DNA of 6,985 nucleotides, from the NCBI GenBank assembly GCA_036402155.1, contig DASWTL010000296.1, forward strand, positions 1-6,985, read 5' to 3'. Positions within the stretch are counted from its first letter, which is position 1; every line of letters starts with the position of its first letter. Of the stretch, positions 5,066 through 6,985 are shown piece after piece. The notes beneath the pieces were generated by a model that made no database searches, was not told where the DNA came from, and was given only the letters and a program-made list of their open reading frames with translations. This DNA comes from DASWTL01 sp036402155 (GTDB taxonomy: Bacteria > Bacteroidota > Bacteroidia > Sphingobacteriales > Sphingobacteriaceae). The position numbers were made by a program, and so were the translations under genes.

Positions 5066-6289
5066 ATGCTGATGCGAAGTTTACCTTTATTTTTTATTTT
5101 ATTTTTATTTCAAAGTGCAGTTTATGCGGACTCTACATGGGTTAAAAAGATAGACAGTATTTCTGCTGTGGTAAAGAATATGTATGCTCCCGATAAGCGG
5201 GTGGCATATTTTGAAAGCAAAATGAATCCAGACGGCCGGCATGTTTTGATTGAGACTACTGAAAAAGAAGCAATTAACGAGTTTGCAAATCTTCTGAAGA
5301 AAGAAAATATAACATTGCAGGTTAATGCGTCTTTGCTGCCTTCCGAAGATTTAAATGGTAAGATCTATGGGATCGCTAATTTATCTGTCAGTAATAATCG
5401 CACTACTCCGGGACATTATTCAGAGCTTTCAACGCAGATGTTGCTTGGCACACCGGTAGAGGTATTGAAAAAAGAACGGGGATATTATCTGGTAAGAACT
5501 CCGGATAAGTATTTATCATGGGTTGACCGTGCAGGTGTCCATCTTATGTCTGAGCAAGAATTTGAGGAATGGAAATCTGCGGAGAAAGTGGTTTACACCG
5601 CTGATCATGGATACAGCTTTGTCAGGCGTTCGAAATCAGCAACCCGTGTATCCGACCTTGTCCAGGGTGATATAATTAAATTGGTCAGCAAAGGATGGGG
5701 ATTTTATAAAGTTGCATATCCCGATAAGCGGATCGCTTTTATCCCTAAAAGGAACCTGGAGAAGTATAATAAATGGGTTGAAAGACCTAATCCAAGTGCC
5801 CAAAAGGTATTGGAAACGGCTAAAACAATGATTGGCGTTCCATACCTGTGGGGTGGAACATCAATCAAGGGAGTGGACTGCAGCGGATTTACAAAAACCA
5901 GTTATTTCTTAAACGGAATTATTTTACCCAGAGATGCATCTCAGCAGTTCATGGTGGGGCAACCTGTAGATATTCTGGATAGTGGTACATTTAATCTGGA
6001 GAAAGGTCTTGCAAATCTTCTTCCCGGTGACCTTTTGTTTTTCGCAACAAAAGATCCTGTAAAAGGGCCAAATGGCAAAATAACCCATACAGCTATGTAT
6101 ATTGGCAATGGTGAATTTATCCAGTCGGCGGGATTGGTAAAAGTAAGCAGTTTATTGCCTAATGCCCCCAATTATGATGCTTTTCATAAGCAAACCCTGG
6201 TTGGCGCCCGCAGAATTCTGACAGCTATAGGTGACCCTGGTATAACCAGAATTGATGAGCATCCATGGTATAAACCATTAAGGAATTAA
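5066..6289 (+). CDS. Secreted SH3b-NlpC/P60 (C40) cysteine peptidase
   Basis: Probable exported hydrolase of murein peptides, cleaving next to gamma-D-glutamate as YkfC-type enzymes do; the exact bond is inference. A Sec signal peptide is visible (MRSLPLFFILFLFQSAVYA, cut likely after A21, no lipobox). Two SH3b-like modules follow (about 101-161 and 177-234), sharing the pattern G-[YF]-Y-x-V-x-x-PDK (138-148, 212-221). The NlpC/P60 domain spans about 245-386, with GVPYLWGG (257-264), catalytic cysteine in DCSGF (271-275, C272), histidine in HTAMYIGNG (341-349, H341) and Q353 in FIQS as the likely third polar residue. The protein ends with EHPWY (398-402) plus five residues. The 69-residue Cys-His spacing is longer than I expect for the Bacillus enzyme, because of a loop around 300-315. 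The order signal-SH3b-SH3b-NlpC resembles Bacillus YkfC. ATGs at 5066 and 5072 are both possible starts. The SusC-like gene starts 39 bases downstream. Confidence 0.9.
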   Translation: MLMRSLPLFFILFLFQSAVYADSTWVKKIDSISAVVKNMYAPDKRVAYFESKMNPDGRHVLIETTEKEAINEFANLLKKENITLQVNASLLPSEDLNGKIYGIANLSVSNNRTTPGHYSELSTQMLLGTPVEVLKKERGYYLVRTPDKYLSWVDRAGVHLMSEQEFEEWKSAEKVVYTADHGYSFVRRSKSATRVSDLVQGDIIKLVSKGWGFYKVAYPDKRIAFIPKRNLEKYNKWVERPNPSAQKVLETAKTMIGVPYLWGGTSIKGVDCSGFTKTSYFLNGIILPRDASQQFMVGQPVDILDSGTFNLEKGLANLLPGDLLFFATKDPVKGPNGKITHTAMYIGNGEFIQSAGLVKVSSLLPNAPNYDAFHKQTLVGARRILTAIGDPGITRIDEHPWYKPLRN

Positions 6290-6306
6290 CATATATACCT
6301 ACATAT

Positions 6307-6328
6307 TAACTAACTAACTAAACTAAAA
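6307..6328 (+). repeat. Short TAAC tandem leader before the SusC-like gene
   Basis: TAAC occurs three times in a row (6307-6318), then drifts to TAAAC (6319-6323) and TAAAA (6324-6328), ending at the base before the ATG. The tract has no G and no Shine-Dalgarno sequence, so it is an unstructured A-rich leader suited to initiation in Bacteroidota. A slippage role is conceivable but the run is short. Confidence 0.5.
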
Positions 6329-6985
6329 ATGATGAAGAAAAAGCTACTTCTATTTTTAACTGTTATAATGTGCACTGCGGGCAGTTTATTTGCTCAGGGG
6401 CAGATTATACAGGGCCGGGTTACCGCATCTGATGATAACCGGGGCTTGCCAGGTGTAAGTGTTTTGGTAAAAGGCACTACTACCGGTGTTACTACTGATG
6501 TAAATGGAGATTACCGAATCCAGGTGCCTTCAGGGAGTTCAGTTCTTGTGTTCAGATTTATAGGCTATGCTGAACAGGAAGTTACAGCAACAGGAAGAGC
6601 AACTATAAATGTTACCTTATCTCCAGATAATCAACAGCTTTCAGAGGTGATCGTAGTGGCATACGGTACATCAACAAAGGGAACTTATACGGGTTCTGCA
6701 GCGGTTGTAGCTCCAAACAAGGATATTCCAGCCACGTCTTTTGAGAATGCATTAAATGGCAGGGTGGCAGGTGCACAAATTACTTCTTCTTCAGGGCAGG
6801 CAGGCTCTGCCCCAAATATCAGGATCCGGGGCATCGGCTCTATGAATGCTTCTAATGAGCCGCTATATGTAATTGATGGCGTTCCTGTTGTTTCAGGCAA
6901 TGCAGGGCAATTAGGAACCAGCGATTATTATCTGGCTACAAATAATGTTATGAGTTCGATAAATCCGGCTGATATCGAGACTATT
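6329..6985 (+). CDS. SusC/RagA-family TonB-linked outer-membrane transporter, N-terminal part
   Basis: Partial gene, 219 codons, open at the window end; complete SusC homologues are roughly 1000 residues, so most of the plug end and the beta-barrel are missing. Seen in order: a Sec signal peptide with likely cleavage SLFA|QG (after residue 22); a carboxypeptidase-regulatory-like domain (about 28-98, including LPGVSVLVKGTTTGV and the VNGDYRI turn at 58-64); a TonB-box-like segment EVIVVAYGT (106-114); and the start of the plug, with ALNGRVAGAQI (141-151), the RIRGIGSMNASNEPLYVIDG signature (165-184) and SSINPADIETI (209-219). These proteins form the barrel of a SusCD nutrient importer energised by TonB. 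There is no STN domain, so no sigma/anti-sigma signalling is expected. The substrate cannot be told. ATG codons at 6329 and 6332 are both plausible. A susD partner would be expected downstream, outside the window. Confidence 0.93.
   Translation, partial: MMKKKLLLFLTVIMCTAGSLFAQGQIIQGRVTASDDNRGLPGVSVLVKGTTTGVTTDVNGDYRIQVPSGSSVLVFRFIGYAEQEVTATGRATINVTLSPDNQQLSEVIVVAYGTSTKGTYTGSAAVVAPNKDIPATSFENALNGRVAGAQITSSSGQAGSAPNIRIRGIGSMNASNEPLYVIDGVPVVSGNAGQLGTSDYYLATNNVMSSINPADIETI

Noticed and set aside
6685..6900. Minus-strand open frame of 71 codons
   Set aside because: It is antisense to the plug-domain signature of the SusC-like gene.

Overview
The window looks like a chromosomal segment from a member of the Bacteroidota, probably of the Cytophagales/Sphingobacteriales type. 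The reasons are: a SusC/RagA-type TonB-linked transporter at the right end; start codons preceded by AT-rich leaders with no Shine-Dalgarno sequence; TAnnTTTG boxes of the Bacteroidota promoter type upstream of two genes; and a secreted NlpC/P60 protein ending in the 'EHPWY' tail I associate with this phylum. I cannot name the genus. The content is mostly housekeeping genes; I see no defence system, CRISPR array, insertion sequence, tRNA or rRNA.

Layout, left to right. (1) 62-1546 (+): biotin carboxylase subunit of an acyl-CoA carboxylase, complete, all catalytic residues present. (2) 1547-1698: a spacer made almost entirely of two degenerate tandem repeats with a 7-base unit (about ATRGTYN, then TMAATAC). 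(3) 1699-2283 (+): riboflavin synthase alpha subunit. (4) 2284-2427: spacer ending in a perfect AT-only inverted repeat, then 2428-2739 (+): an unrecognised 103-residue helical protein. (5) 2732-2842: convergent spacer with a third 7-base repeat family (AGTYYNN) in both orientations, giving an inverted repeat. (6) 2843-4699 (-): HscA, the Hsp70 chaperone of iron-sulfur cluster assembly. (7) 4700-5065: divergent intergenic region with one promoter-like box for each flanking gene and a start-less 62-codon open frame. (8) 5066-6289 (+): exported cysteine peptidase with two SH3b-like modules and an NlpC/P60 domain, probably a cell-wall peptide hydrolase. (9) 6329-6985 (+): N-terminal part of a SusC-like outer-membrane transporter, cut by the window end.

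The genes act in separate processes: carboxylation of acyl-CoA, riboflavin synthesis, Fe-S cluster maturation, and murein peptide hydrolysis beside nutrient import. The only pair likely to be co-transcribed is the NlpC/P60 gene and the SusC-like gene, which are 39 bases apart with no terminator or promoter box visible between them. The least explained features are the three different intergenic repeats that share a 7-base period, the 103-residue protein, and the open frame at 4804-4992. I found no convincing new multi-gene system.
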